A DNA stretch of 64,000 bases from Actinernus sp. WN-2022 (taxonomy: Eukaryota > Cnidaria > Anthozoa > Actiniaria > Actinernidae), in the NCBI GenBank assembly GCA_030867875.1, contig JAOWCC010001634.1, positions 140,636,365 through 140,700,364 of the forward strand. Reading direction: 5' to 3'. Below are positions 1 through 11,701 of the stretch, piece after piece (within the stretch, counting starts at the first letter, position 1; every line of letters starts with the position of its first letter). Under the pieces are notes generated by a model, which saw only the letters and a program-made list of their open reading frames with translations, searched no databases and was not told where the DNA came from. Made by a program: the position numbers and the translations under genes.

Positions 1-139
1 GTGAATATGTAAACTTTTTATACCAAAGACACCAATTTTAGGCAGGATTTAGTTTTCACTGAAACTACAAAAATGTACCTCCAACCTAATAAGCTTATGA
101 TTGTTACATGATAGCTAATAATGTAGATTTAGCACTCAC

Positions 140-3100
140 CTCCAGCTCCTCAAATACAGCTTTCTTATCAAACAGGGCAAGATTTTTCTAAAACATCAAA
201 AAAAGAAACAATTCACAATCCATACAATTATCTTTAGTTATTAGTTGGCATATTTACTGAACACTTTATGTTTACGACATAATTACATAGTATCGAGAGC
301 ATACAACCATGTACTTGTACCTCAAAATCAAAGTCTGGTATTGTTGCTTCAATCGAGTGGGCAAAACATTCCTTTAAAAAAAAAATTCGGATAAATTTTG
401 AATAACATATATTGATTTCTCAAACTCATTAATAATTCATCAGGTAAATACAATAGAAATCATGACCATGACGAGTATTTATAAATCATTTCCAATGTTC
501 TCATCACATTGATGTGGATAAACTATCGAAACAGAAATACGCATTTATGACTACGGTCTATGCACTGATGTCATCTGTGCATCAGTTCTCTTATAGATGC
601 ACAGACAATAAAGAAGTATGCCAGGAGATGCAGTCGAGTGGTGTGACTGGACATTGTTCTCATCACATTGATGTCATCTGTGCATCAGTTCTCTTATAGA
701 TGCACAGACAATAAAGAAGTATGCCAGGAGATGCAGTCGAGTGGTGTGACTGGACATTGTTCTCATCACATTGATGTCATCTGTGCATCAGTTCTCTTAT
801 AGATGCACAGACAATAAAGAAGTACATGTATGCCAGGAGATGCAGTCGAGTGGTGTGACTGGACATTGTTCTCATCACATTGATGTCATCTGTGCATCAG
901 TTCTCTTATAGATGCACAGACAATAAAGAAGTATGCCAGGAGATGCAGTCGAGTGGTGTGACTGGACATTGTTCTCATCACATTGATGTCATCTGTGCAT
1001 CAGTTCTCTTATAGATGCACAGACAATAAAGAAGTACATGTATGCCAGGAGATGCAGTCGAGTGGTGTGACTGGACATTGTTCTCATCACATTGATGTCA
1101 TCTGTGCATCAGTTCTCTTATAGATGCACAGACAATAAAGAAGTATGCCAGGAGATGCAGTCGAGTGGTGTGACTGGACATTGTTCTCATCACATTGATG
1201 TCATCTGTGCATCAGTTCTCTTATAGATGCACAGACAATAAAGAAGTATGCCAGGAGATGCAGTCGAGTGGTGTGACTGGACATTGTTCTCATCACATTG
1301 ATGTCATCTGTGCATCAGTTCTCTTATAGATGCACAGACAATAAAGAAGTATGCCAGGAGATGCAGTCGAGTGGTGTGACTGGACATTGTTCTCATCACA
1401 TTGATGTCATCTGTGCATCAGTTCTCTTATAGATGCACAGACAATAAAGAAGTATGCCAGGAGATGCAGTCGAGTGGTGTGACTGGACATTGTTCTCATC
1501 ACATTGATGTCATCTGTGCATCAGTTCTCTTATAGATGCACAGACAATAAAGAAGTATGCCAGGAGATGCAGTCGAGTTGTGTAACTGGACATTGTTCTC
1601 ATCACATTGATGTCATCTGTGCATCAGTTCTCTTATAGATGCACAGACAATAAAGAAGTATGCCAGGAGATGCAGTCGAGTGGTGTGACTGGACATTGTT
1701 CTCATCACATTGATGTCATCTGTGCATCAGTTCTCTTATAGATGCACAGACAATAAAGAAGTATGCCAGGAGATGCAGTCGAGTGGTGTGACTGGACATT
1801 GTTCTCATCACATTGATGTCATCTGTGCATCAGTTCTCTTATAGATGCACAGACAATAAAGAAGTATGCCAGGAGATGCAGTCGAGTTGTGTAACTGGAC
1901 ATTGTTCTCATCACATTGATGTCATCTGTGCATCAGTTCTCTTATAGATGCACAGACAATAAAGAAGTATGCCAGGAGATGCAGTCGAGTGGTGTGACTG
2001 GACATTGTTCTCATCACATTGATGTCATCTGTGCATCAGTTCTCTTATAGATGCACAGACAATAAAGAAGTATGCCAGGAGATGCAGTCGAGTGGTGTGA
2101 CTGGACATTGTTCTCATCACATTGATGTCATCTGTGCATCAGTTCTCTTATAGATGCACAGACAATAAAGAAGTACATGTATGCCAGGAGATGCAGTCGA
2201 GTTGTGTAACTGGACATTGTTCTCATCACATTGATGTCATCTGTGCATCAGTTCTCTTATAGATGCACAGACAATAAAGAAGTATGCCAGGAGATGCAGT
2301 CGAGTTGTGTAACTGGACATTGTTCTCATCACATTGATGTCATCTGCGCATCTACATACAACATAAGAGGACAGATACATGGCAAAATGATGTCTATTTG
2401 TTATATACAATAATTAGTAAAACAAGGAGGCTATGAAATGATTAAATTGGTCATTTAACACATGGCTATAATCATGATCAACTAATTACAGTGAGTGTTT
2501 CACAATGTTTATCATATAAAATACATTAACAGATATGTACATGTAAAATGTAATATTGGGTTTATATGAATGCTCTTTCGTTTTCTGTATTAAAAACGAC
2601 ATACTAGCTCATATCGCCCATTGCTGTTACACAGAGGCTAGCTACATGTACATGTACATGTATCAGTAAAGACCCCTTTATGATACCCATGAAGAATGTT
2701 ATATGTATTTGATCATGTATTACAAATGTATACGATAAAACAATGCAAAATGCATGCTGATTGGTCGATAGCCATGATCTATTAGAGAACAGATGCACAG
2801 ATGACATCACAAGATCACATGTGCTCTATTTTATTGGGAAAGTTTGCTAATTATTGAATGTATAAAACAAATAGATGCCATTTTGCCTGTCCTCTTATAT
2901 ACACATGCAGATGTACAGATGACATCAAAATGTGACGAGAACATCAGTTACACACTTCGTTGGTCTCTTCATGTTGTGACGTCATTTGTGCATCTATAAG
3001 AGGGCAGATGCATGGCAAAATTATATATATTTGTTAAATATTTGTTAAACATTATAGACACCTTGTCCTTGATCTTCTGAGATTTGGGTTTATTTTCTTG

Positions 3101-6100
3101 TTTTTTAGGTGTTGTGGATCTGTCACCTGAGAAAGAAAATCCAAACCTTTTAGACATGTGCAGGGTTTTCAAAATGTTTTTGAGCAGAAGGTCAACGTAC
3201 AATGTAGAAAAGTAGGTGTCTGTAGAAAAGGCTAAAGGTCAAGCAAAGATCTGATCCAATTAAGCTATACATTTTCCAGTCCTTTGTGCAGTTAACTCAG
3301 TTCATACACATGCTTCAGCACAATTTTGTGAGTATTTGCACCTGTTTTTTTTAACTCTCCCCAATATTCCAAAAAAATCTCCCCTCTTTTTTGAACAGGG
3401 GAGACATGCTCAAAAGCAAGCCCTGATACAAATAGGACTCAAAATAAATGCTAAGACAATATTCCAACTCATTAAATCCACCAATCCAAGATGGTCACCT
3501 AAAAAAGGAGGGCATACAATTTGCATATATATGCAGGGAACAAGCCAGGCTGTGCCATTCCTGCTTTAAAACCACATTTAATTGCCCCTCGAAAAAATAT
3601 GATAAGGGTCAAATTGTCTCACTTCCAAAGGAAATTAACTGGCAAATGAGCCAAATTGTCCCTTCTGGCTAAATAGACAGATTTAGCTTGTACATTTGTT
3701 GTCCCAATTCAGGTCACTCGACTTTTCCCTTGAGTAATGCTTTCTTGTTTTTCTGTATCCCAAGAGGGAAATAGGAGAGCTGTCACATGATCTGAATTGG
3801 GACAACAAATGTACAAGCTAAATCGGTCAGCTAAAGTGAACAATCTGCAACATAAAAAAGTGGTCGGCCGACCACCTACCAACCACCTACCAACCACTTA
3901 CCAACCACTTCAGGATTGCTGTGATTTGAGTTTCTTTTAAGCTTTTAATGTCCAAGGGTTCCATGTCCAAGTTCTGGGAGTTCAACATTCATAAATACCA
4001 GCAAGAAGGTAGGCTATTCACAACTCCGTGTATTGTTGTAGGTTCACGTTTTGCACCTTACCTTCTCGCTGGTATTTATGAATGTTAACTCAGTAAAGAC
4101 CCTTTAGCACGTCCTGTGATGCTTTGCGCGAAACAAGTATTTTCGTGGACCACGAAATTCAGTTCTGGGACCAGCGATGTATGTAAACATGTAAAGAATC
4201 TGCTTGCATCGTTGTTATTACTCCTGATAGTTACTATTATATACGGACATACGATGAATATATACTCTTCTTAAGAACTTATTTAGGGCATTCTTTTTAA
4301 ATATTGAACCAAAATTTGCTGACACTTTTTGTGTGACATCCCAATGGCCTAGCAAAGCCGAGATGGCGCCAGCGAAGATCAACCGCCGAGAATATTATCG
4401 CGGTCTGTCCGAAGGATCAGTTTACTTGGTATTTCGCTTCCTTTCTAAAATGAAGGTAAGAAGATAAGTCACCGATAAGTATTCGATCTACCAGCTAGGG
4501 AAACACAAGCAACTGCGGTGAGTTTGGAGAGTACTCGGAGTACTTGCATGCTAATTGCGATCTGAGTTAGCCGGCGGCTTAGTGGATGTCTGGCTGTTCA
4601 AAGGACTGTTGATTCTGAAACAGTATGATATTCGTGGTTCAGTTTTCTAGTTGCGTGTATATCAGTGGGTAAACTCAAGGAATAACTTGCCGTTCCTTCG
4701 TTGTATCCGTGCTACTAATTCTGATATTTCTAAAGTAGCTTGTAAGTGTTCAAACCAAAGTCAAGTCAATGCAAATATTTATTAAATGGAAGAACTTAGC
4801 TGCAGCGATCGGTCAGTACACAATAATACAATACTCTCCTCAGCGAGCAAATAAAGTTATTGCTGCTTGACTTATTCTTCATCTAGATTATTAGTTAGAC
4901 ATGTAGTTGATCAATAATCAAATTGTTCTAATCAGCGACTAATGTATGAAATGCATATACATGTAAGTATTCATGCATGCTTTCAGTTTTAAAATCCTAG
5001 AACATGCTGATTGAATAATAACAACATCCTGCATCACGGTTCTCTTGCATGTTCTACCTTTGTGGATGTTTGATTAATGAATGTCTCAGCAACACTGAAT
5101 CAATTTTAGGGCTTTCTTACTACTAGGCACCATTTCCGTTTATTTAAAGTTTCATAGAATTTTAACAGTTGTTGAGTTATTAGGCACTCAACACAGTCAG
5201 TGAACACGAAATCAAAACAAAAACATGGGTTTCACGCAAAGTATCACAGGGTGTGCTAAAGGGTCTTTAAGAACAATGCTAACCCAGCTGTTTAAATGTG
5301 TCTGTAGTCAATTGCATGCATTCTGGGGTAATTTTAGAATACAAAGCTGGCCTATTTGGAAGCTGCAGTTTTACGGCTTGTCATAGCCCGCTGTCATACC
5401 TTTTCTGTTACAAGATTAAATAAATATGGAGGTTGCAAGAAAATGGGAGGGCACTATGGAAAAATAAAAGCTAGGGCATTCATACATCATTGTTCTATCA
5501 GTATAGTTAAATAAAAATAGAAATTCAGTGATACCAGTATTTGATTGACAGTTTAAAACCTACATGTACCTGGAAAGGTCCCTGCCTTCTTTACTCTTCC
5601 TGGCCTGGCAGGACTTGCTCCCTGGACATGAAAAGAATCACATACATGTACATCTCAACAAACAAGAACTTAGATTAAATTAATTAAGGGCACTGTCAAC
5701 TCCAAAATGATAAACTTTCTCTTGAAGAAAGACAAAAATAACTACTCAGATTAATTAGCAGTGAGAGTAATTGCTTTCCAGATATACTGGAGAAAATTTC
5801 AGACAATTTTGATGAAGGATGGCAAAGATTCTAGTGGATGAAAAATAGAGCAACCTGAAATTGTTCACTGTAACCGTTTCTAGAAAAAGCTTAATTTGTA
5901 ATCCACATTAATCTTTACCATTCTCTATTGAAAAAGTTTGACAACCAATATATCAGGACATTCATCTATCTCATGGACTGTTGCTTTTGTAGTTTTGTTT
6001 TAAAGAAACTTGAAGGTTCAATTCAATTGACATACATGTACACTGTAACCCCTTTAACAATTTACTTAAAGTGCAACTACATGTAGCGCCATAAAACAAC

Positions 6101-8278
6101 ATGAACTCTTTTTGCCCCAAATTATATTTCTGATATACTTCAGTTGTCTTTAGAAGTTAGTTTTCTTTGAGAGACTGGAGCAGCAGTTAAACTAGAATAA
6201 AAGCTACCCGAATTGTGGGATTGATTCATCTTATGATGTCACAGGATCCATAACCAAAATTACTAGGGATACATGTATATTAAATAGCAGAATTTTTACA
6301 ACATATGCAAAATTAACACCTTTTAGTGAGAAACAAACACAGTAGTACAATATAGATTTTTTGGGGGGACATATTGATACAGTGTACTTGGGAGCTGGGT
6401 GGGGCAAGTAATAAGCACTCTGCCTGAGTCTCACCACTATGGCCAGGGTCTTTTAATACTTCCTATGTGGCAGTGGTTAACTCGAAAGCTTATAGCTCCT
6501 TTAACCACATGACTGCACACTTTTCCTCTATATATGTATATCAATTATATATAATCAAACTAGCCATTTTATAACAGTAATCCTTACATTGTACTTAATA
6601 TTCTGTTACTTATACTTTGTATTAAATAGTGTTTAATAAAGAAATCTGAATCTGTCAATTAAGATCCATACAGTATCAACAAAATACATATTTGTACCTT
6701 GTGTTGTACTGCATTATCCAGTATAGCTTGATTGGTTAAAGACTCTGATCTCTCCTCTTTTTCACAATTTCTCTCCTCATTCACTGCATCTGGTGGCCCC
6801 TTCAGTATCTCTAGATTGGTGATATCCTTGGCTCTAATCTGAACTTCAGTAGAATGAACTGCCTTCCCATTAAATACAACTGAGAAACAATAAGTGGAAG
6901 AATCAAAATTATATCAATATTATAAGAAATGCGGAACATTGCTTTAAAGTGTAACTATAACCCCTTTTGCAATTTTTATACATATGAATCTTTGAAAGGT
7001 TTTGAGTACTTTACAAAGAATGTTTTGGCTTACAGAGAATATTCTATGTTCTATAATTGTTTGAAGTGGTGAAAATTTGACCTTTCCTGACCCCATGACC
7101 ACATAAGAAAAAGCATGGGTTAATAGATTCTTGATCTTACATCACCTCATGAATGCATTGTTCTCCATGATGCCTTTCTACCACAACAACATCGATATAT
7201 AGAGAATATACATAGTCTGTGAGTTTTTAGTAAAGAAAACAGCTATTTTAAACAAAATGCTAAATTTTATTCAAATTATATTGCAAAGTCAAATGAATTG
7301 GATGACGTAAGATCAAGAATCGACCAGGATTTTTCTTACGCAGTCATGGGTAAGGAAAGGTCAAAATTTCACCATAATAATTTCAAACAAGCATACCAAT
7401 GTAGAACATAGAGCATTCTCTGTAAGCCAAAAATTTATTCACAGAAGTACTCAAAACCTTTCAAACATTCATATGTATAAAAATTGCAAAAGGGGTTTAT
7501 AAGTTGCACTTTAATAGTGTGTCATACATTGTACGTACTCCTTATATAGATAAGGACAATAGCAGCCTACATACATGTAGTGGTGTAGGGGAGGGGGAGA
7601 GAGAAATAAGAGATGGGGTGGAGGGGAGGAGAAAGCCAGCAATCCAAACATGTGTAGTGTTCATCCCCCCCTAGCTAGTACATGAGATGTGAACAACATA
7701 TTTGTTAGAAAAGAAAGTGGTCAGTTTTTCAACGTAAATCACATTTTACTTTAGAGAATTACTTCAATTGATAAAAAGTTGTTGAGGTGGGTGGGGGAAT
7801 TAAGGGGTTCTTATTCCACATTTTGCATTCCAAGGGGGGTGCTTATTGGGGGGGGGGGGGGGGGGATTAATAGAGGATGGGTGTTAAATGAAGGAAATAC
7901 GGTATAAAAACCAAGACATGACGTCTTATGTAATTTAATTTTGTTACGTGGATATTGTCCTCAAACGATAATAAGAACCTGCCGGATGGGTAATTTAACC
8001 ACATCTACACTACTATACATACAGTACTCAGTAGTCTAGCCTGATCAAAGTTTATTCGTAGCGAGCCGCGCAAAAAGAGAATGGAAAAACTTTAAGCCCA
8101 TCTTTTAAGCAAATTAAACTATCAGAAAATAATCAGATCGTGAATGTTCAAACTTACCGTCTCGAAGGATGAGAAGTTGAGATGAGTCCACGACGTTTGC
8201 AACTTTGCCTTCAAAATTACCCAGTTCTGCACAGTTAATTCTCACCCAGACTCCAACCCAGTCACCTTTCGATGTCAT
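140..8278 (-). CDS. EDC3: Enhancer of mRNA decapping 3-like gene, 5' part (six exons, runs off left edge)
   Basis: EDC3 is a cytoplasmic P-body scaffold that binds the decapping enzyme through an N-terminal LSm-like domain, recruits the helicase DDX6 through an FDF motif, and dimerises through a C-terminal YjeF-N domain. Six minus-strand exons join in phase with GT/AG borders: 8158-8278, 6698-6879, 5570-5621, 3062-3126, 321-371 and 140-187, giving 173 codons. Exons 1-2 encode the LSm-like domain (residues about 5-75; GDWVGVWVRINC near the start, then RDVVFNGKAV and KDITNLEILKGP). Exon 4 is lysine-rich. Exons 5-6 encode the FDF region (IPDFDFE joined to KNLALFDKKAVFEELE). The YjeF-N domain must lie left of base 140. 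The frame stays open upstream to an ATG at 8380, but 8278 fits the usual distance to the LSm core. The assignment rests on motif recall, not on a search; each exon agreeing in phase makes it strong. Confidence 0.85.
495..2349 (+). repeat. 103-bp tandem satellite, 17 full units, inside an EDC3-like intron
   Basis: The sequence ACAGACAATAAAGAAG recurs at 601, 704, 807, 916, 1019, 1128, 1231, 1334, 1437, 1540, 1643, 1746, 1849, 1952, 2055, 2158 and 2267. Fourteen of the sixteen steps or so are 103 bp; three are 109 bp because ACATGT is inserted. Each unit carries a perfect 10-bp inverted repeat (TCTGTGCATC ... GATGCACAGA) around a 12-base loop. A second variant reads GTTGTGTAACTGG instead of GTGGTGTGACTGG. 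The ORFs here (for example 514-699 and 2231-2413) come from the repeat and are not genes. The array lies between EDC3-like exons at 3062-3126 and 321-371. Confidence 0.95.
2336..2927. repeat. Foldback with roughly 60-bp arms derived from the satellite border
   Basis: The sequence starting at 2336 (GATGTCATCTGCGCATC, then an AAGAGGACAG stretch and ATGATGTCTATTTGTT) recurs inverted and slightly diverged at about 2867-2927. A third, direct copy follows at 2978-3037. The satellite array shares the first bases of this arm, so it probably grew from one end of such an element. Confidence 0.65.
3676..3826. repeat. Inverted repeat, arms about 39 bp
   Basis: AGATTTAGCTTGTACATTTG and the following bases at 3676-3714 are matched by the reverse complement at 3787-3826 around a 70-base spacer. 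It lies in an EDC3-like intron, has no coding capacity and is probably a small foldback element. Confidence 0.75.
3869..3911 (+). repeat. Short tandem repeat, 11-12 bp unit
   Basis: About four head-to-tail copies of a unit resembling CCACCTACCAA. Confidence 0.7.
3984..4086. repeat. Inverted repeat, arms about 29 bp
   Basis: AACATTCATAAATACCAGC at 3984 pairs with GCTGGTATTTATGAATGTT ending at 4086; one arm reads AAGAAGGTA where the other predicts GAGAAGGTA. Foldback-type element in an EDC3-like intron. Confidence 0.75.
4094..5269. mobile_element. Non-autonomous DNA transposon with about 38-bp TIRs and TA target
   Basis: The left end TAAAGACCCTTTAGCAC (4094) and the right end GTGCTAAAGGGTCTTTA (to 5269) are inverted repeats extending imperfectly for about 38 bp (TCCTGTGATGCTTTGCG facing GCAAAGTATCACAGG). 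The flanking TA dinucleotides fit a TA target duplication, as in Tc1/mariner-type elements. No transposase is visible. A 31-codon open stretch starts at ATG 4363 and ends at 4455 directly before a GTAAGA donor-like site; its significance is unclear. Confidence 0.65.
6944..7514. mobile_element. Foldback element with about 190-bp arms
   Basis: The left arm starts TTAAAGTGTAACTATAACC at 6944 and runs to about 7136. The right arm starts near 7302 (GATGACGTAAGATCAAG) and ends GTTGCACTTTAA at 7514. The arms pair along most of their length with scattered mismatches. It lies in the EDC3-like intron between exons 1 and 2. A related end (TTAAAGTGCAACTAC) occurs alone near 6066. Confidence 0.8.
7848..7865 (+). 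repeat. 18-bp G homopolymer
   Basis: An uninterrupted run of G in a G-rich stretch (7785-7870) in the first EDC3-like intron. Its length is likely unreliable in the assembly. Confidence 0.9.
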
Positions 8279-8492
8279 AGTGCTTAACTTAGATGTATAA
8301 ATGTTATATTTTAAAAGATTTTCATCGATATATAGCTGATTTTCTGCAGTAGTTCTCTCCTGTTTTTTCTTCTTGTTCAAAATGTTTCTCGTACCAGTCT
8401 TTCTTCGTCAACACATTTCATCAGGAACGCCTGACGATAAAGGGGTTATTCCGAATCTCGAAACACGTGCTGCGATGACCTGTACCGTACGG

Positions 8493-8835
8493 ATCGAATA
8501 AGCGCCCTCTCGAATAAGCGCCCCCCCCTCCCCCTCGATTAAGCGCCCCCCCTTGAACACGAAATTTGAAATAAGCGCCCCCTCCTCGATTAAGCGCCCC
8601 CTCCTCCTCAAGATATCACTGTCCGACCAGGAAGAGGCCAATCTGGACGAGGTGAACGTTATCGAAAATGATGAAGATGGGGACGATGATGTAGATGTGG
8701 AATGAACTACCCTTGGACGTCATGTGTTTTTTTTTAAACTAAAAGCTACATCGTAGAAAACAAACTCCGAGTAATTTTGCTATTAAGCGCCTCTCCTCGA
8801 TTAAGCGCCCCCCCCCCCTGGATTAAACTCCCCCC
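8493..8835. repeat. Clustered AATAAGCGCCC / ATTAAGCGCCC short repeats
   Basis: At least six copies of a motif resembling ATTAAGCGCCCCC occur at 8493-8613 and 8783-8835, just upstream of the EDC3-like first exon. The opposite-strand form (GGGGTGCTTATT) appears at 7834-7850. The ORF at 8408-8641 is made of this repeat and is not a gene. Confidence 0.7.
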
Positions 8836-8837
8836 TT

Positions 8838-9404
8838 GAATTTTTTAAAAGTTCTAATACTATAGGATGAAATTCCGAAAAGATAAGTATTAAGGATGGG
8901 ATTTATAGGCTTTTGAATGGGATTTTTCAGTCTTGCGTACACTTATTAGGTGTAAATTTGCAGGCTTCACTTTCACAACTAAAAAATACCAGTATAAATC
9001 CCTCTTACCTTGAAGTGATAGTTCACATGGCTGATCTTCTAAACGCCAATATTCTGGGCGCACAGAGCAATATTTTCCTCTTTCATGGATATTCTCCAGT
9101 AGGTCTCGGGGCAAAACTCGGGAATTTTTTTAAAGTTCTAATACTATAGGATGAAATTCCGAAAAGATAAGTATTAAGGATGGGATTTATAGGCTTTTGA
9201 ATGGGATTTTTCAGTCTTGCGTACACTTATTAGGTGTAAATTTGCAGGCTTCACTTTCACAACTAAAAAATACCAGTATAAATCCCTCTTACCTTGAAGT
9301 GATAGTTCACATGGCTGATCTTCTAAACGCCAATATTCTGGACGCACAGAGCAATATTTTTCTCTTTCATGGATATTCTCCAGTAGGTTCGGGAAAAATT
9401 TCCC
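8838..9404 (+). repeat. Tandem duplication of a 284-bp unit (two copies)
   Basis: The sequence at 8838-9121 (starting GAATTTTTTAAAAGTTCTAA) is repeated with a few substitutions at 9122-9404. ORFs in the two copies (8890-9114 and 9174-9515; 8913-9149 and 9197-9421) mirror each other and look spurious. Confidence 0.85.
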
Positions 9405-9479
9405 GTGTTCTGATTGGCTGAAAAAGTCCCGTGACGCGTGACCCTCTTCCTCTAACTCTGCCGTCACCCAGGCCGTTAT

Positions 9480-9660
9480 ATTACATATGCGCGTGCAATT
9501 CATCTGCACGTGCATAATTTATTTTCATAATTACGTCTGGTCTGCACGCACGCATTACAATTCCCGTTACATATGCGCGTGCATCTCAACTACACATGCA
9601 CTTTTTATTTTCGTACATTAATTTCTATTACATATATGCGCGTGCATCACTTCGTATTTA
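9480..9660 (+). repeat. Degenerate repeats around ACATATGCGCGTGCA
   Basis: TTACATATGCGCGTGCA recurs three times (near 9481, 9569 and 9635), spaced roughly 65-90 bp apart with AT-rich filler. No gene is seen here. Confidence 0.55.
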
Positions 9661-9697
9661 ATTATTGGGAGCTTGCCTATATATATATATGTATATT

Positions 9698-9836
9698 TAT
9701 AATATAGATACGATAGTACGCGCGCTCTGATTGGCTAAGAAGCCATGTTTTATCAGAGTATATAACATGGTTAGCCGTGTTATATAGTTTTCAACTGGCG
9801 GTTTCCTTTCATCGCGCGCGTAAATCTATATTATAA
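9698..9836. repeat. Foldback ending in AATATAGAT / ATCTATATT
   Basis: AATATAGAT followed shortly by CGCGCGC near 9698 is mirrored by GCGCGCG and ATCTATATT ending near 9836. The interior (AAGCCATGTTTTATCA) resembles the arm of the next hairpin. Confidence 0.55.
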
Positions 9837-9841
9837 AACAG

Positions 9842-10017
9842 ATAAAGAAGCCTTAAATCCATGTTTTATACTATCATAAAACACTCTGGTCATTTGAGAA
9901 CACTCTAGAAATGTTGAAAGCACGCGCCTTCGGCTTGTGCTTTAACATTTCTCTCATGTTCTCAAATGCCCATCGTGTTTTATGATAGTATAAAACATGG
10001 CTATAAGGCTTCTTTAT
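9842..10017. repeat. Near-perfect hairpin, arms about 85 bp
   Basis: ATAAAGAAGCC starts the left arm and GGCTTCTTTAT ends the right arm. The internal ATGTTTTATACTATCATA is mirrored by TATGATAGTATAAAACAT. The loop is only a few bases (TTCGGC near 9930). Confidence 0.9.
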
Positions 10018-10025
10018 TTGTTAAA

Positions 10026-10183
10026 TACAGTCGATGCCAAAAAGGTTGTCCAGCAGAACATAATATAATACTATAATATCCATTGTTTTGGGCTATTGTC
10101 TAGGCCAAAACAATAGGCCAAAACAATGGATATTAAAGTATTATATTATGTTCTGCTGGACAACCTTTTTGGCAGCGACTGTA
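10026..10183. repeat. Near-perfect hairpin, arms about 70 bp, followed by a TA microsatellite
   Basis: TACAGTCGATGCCAAAAAGG at 10026 is mirrored by CCTTTTTGGCAGCGACTGTA ending at 10183. The centre repeats CCAAAACAATGG-type sequence in both orientations. A (TA)n run of about 22 bp follows directly (10182-10203). Confidence 0.9.
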
Positions 10184-10464
10184 TATATATATATATATAT
10201 ATATTACGTTCACACTGAGCCCGACTAAACGACACCAGTGACGCGTGGAGTCGTAAACGTAGCATGATCTTTGTGGGTTAGTAAACTTCACATCAAAGGC
10301 ACGAGACTAATAAGGAGCACTGAAGGAATTGTGTTAAAAATAGAAACGAAGCCGATCACAATTTACTTACACTCGCTGTAGTAAACGCTCAGATTGCAGT
10401 ATAGTCCGCGCACATTGATGTTTTGTGTCCTTGCGCATAACCACAATGCAATGCGCTGGCAATA

Positions 10465-10813
10465 CCATCCTCTCATTTTGTGTATTTGTCACTGATGTTT
10501 AAATAATCCATTATTTCTTAGCAAATTGTGAAATAAAATACCTTTTGACTTGATTCTTGTATGTGTTGATTTAGCGCGCGCTCATAATATAGCTCGGGCT
10601 TCCTGTGGCTCATCTAGTTAGCGAGATGAGCCACAGGAAGCCCGAGCTATATGTAAACAAACCTGAGCCAAAGGAAACCCGAGCTGTATTATGAGCGCGC
10701 GCTAACAACACCGACACAGCAGAATCAAGTCAAAAGGTATTATATTTCACAATTTGCCAAGAAATAATGGATTATTAAAACATCAGTGATAAATACACAA
10801 AATGAGAGGATGG
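10465..10813. repeat. Nested foldback, arms about 130 bp with an inner hairpin
   Basis: The outer arms start CCATCCTCTCATTTTG and end AATGAGAGGATGG. Inside, GCTCGGGCTTCCTGTGG is followed within about 20 bases by its inverse CCACAGGAAGCCCGAGC. The left arm continues through AGCGCGCGCTCATAATA and its inverse. The inner hairpin carries the GGGCTnCCTGTGG motif that recurs through the window. Confidence 0.85.
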
Positions 10814-11124
10814 TTAGGCTGGGGCCCCACTAACACAAATTAGTACTGCTGCCCGTTGCTCGCTCGCTTCAGCCTCCCGCGAAGGTGTTCCATGTCCGAT
10901 AGCAGATTTGGACCGTTTTATCGTTATTTACTTTTACGTTCGTTTGTGTAACTGCTTTGAGTACAATTTGTTTTTATGTTCTGTTAGCCTTTTTAACTGA
11001 GTTCGAATAAAATTAGAAATTGCGCAACATTTACATTTTTGCAACATCCACTTCGTCATTTTATCACAATTATCCCCACAAATTGTAGCCTGTAAATTGT
11101 TTTTATCTTAGTTTCTGTTGTAAG

Positions 11125-11273
11125 GGCTTACAATGCTGCAGTGCGACGTTGCCGCTCTAGGCCGAGATTCTTCTCAGAGAGAACAAGGAAACCAACGACT
11201 GCGTGTTTGAAAGAGCTAGCGAAGCGAGCCGGTTTGGAGGCAGAATCAAGGATCACCGCCTTAATCAGCCTAG
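11125..11273 (+). pseudogene. Decayed exon of the flavin amine-oxidase-like gene
   Basis: This stretch aligns with the 180-bp exon at 57259-57438 (and 61521-61700). It shares the GTTGTAAGGGCTTA acceptor region, CTGCAGTGCGA, TCAGAGAGAACAAGGAA, TGCGTGTTTGAAAG and GGTTTGGAGGCAGAAT. It lacks the part of the exon that would encode the GxGxxG dinucleotide-binding loop, has short indels near 11215, and has lost the donor site (TAGATATAAG instead of TAGGTAAGG). The intron flanks also match, so it is a genomic copy, not a processed one. Confidence 0.75.
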
Positions 11274-11701
11274 ATATAAGAGACACTTTTTTTTATTTGT
11301 GTGTTCATGTATCTTGATCCGGAGAACCAATCCATGGGAAGTTTTTTCTATAGATTAACAAAAGCATTTGATACTGTGTTAATTTATCAAAAACAAAATT
11401 CATTGTATTTGGAACAAGAAAGAAGCTCACGAACCTGTCGACGAACTCTCCTCACATTTCTCTAAGTCTTTGTATGTTGTGGAAAGGTATAGAACGGGTT
11501 TTGCATACGAAATTATTAGGTATGTTGGTGGCTGAGGAAATTTCGTGGGGAAATCAAATATAATTGACTTTGTTTGTCGTAAATATAGCTAAGAACCGAT
11601 TGGAATCCTTTACAAAGTACGTCGCTTTCTCAGCTTAGACATCTTAAAAAAGTTATTTTATAATATGATAATATATCTTATTGTACACAAATCTGGGGGA
11701 G

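Noticed and set aside
495..2349. CRISPR-like regular repeat spacing
   Set aside because: There are no unique spacers; the whole 103-bp unit repeats, and the context is a eukaryotic intron.
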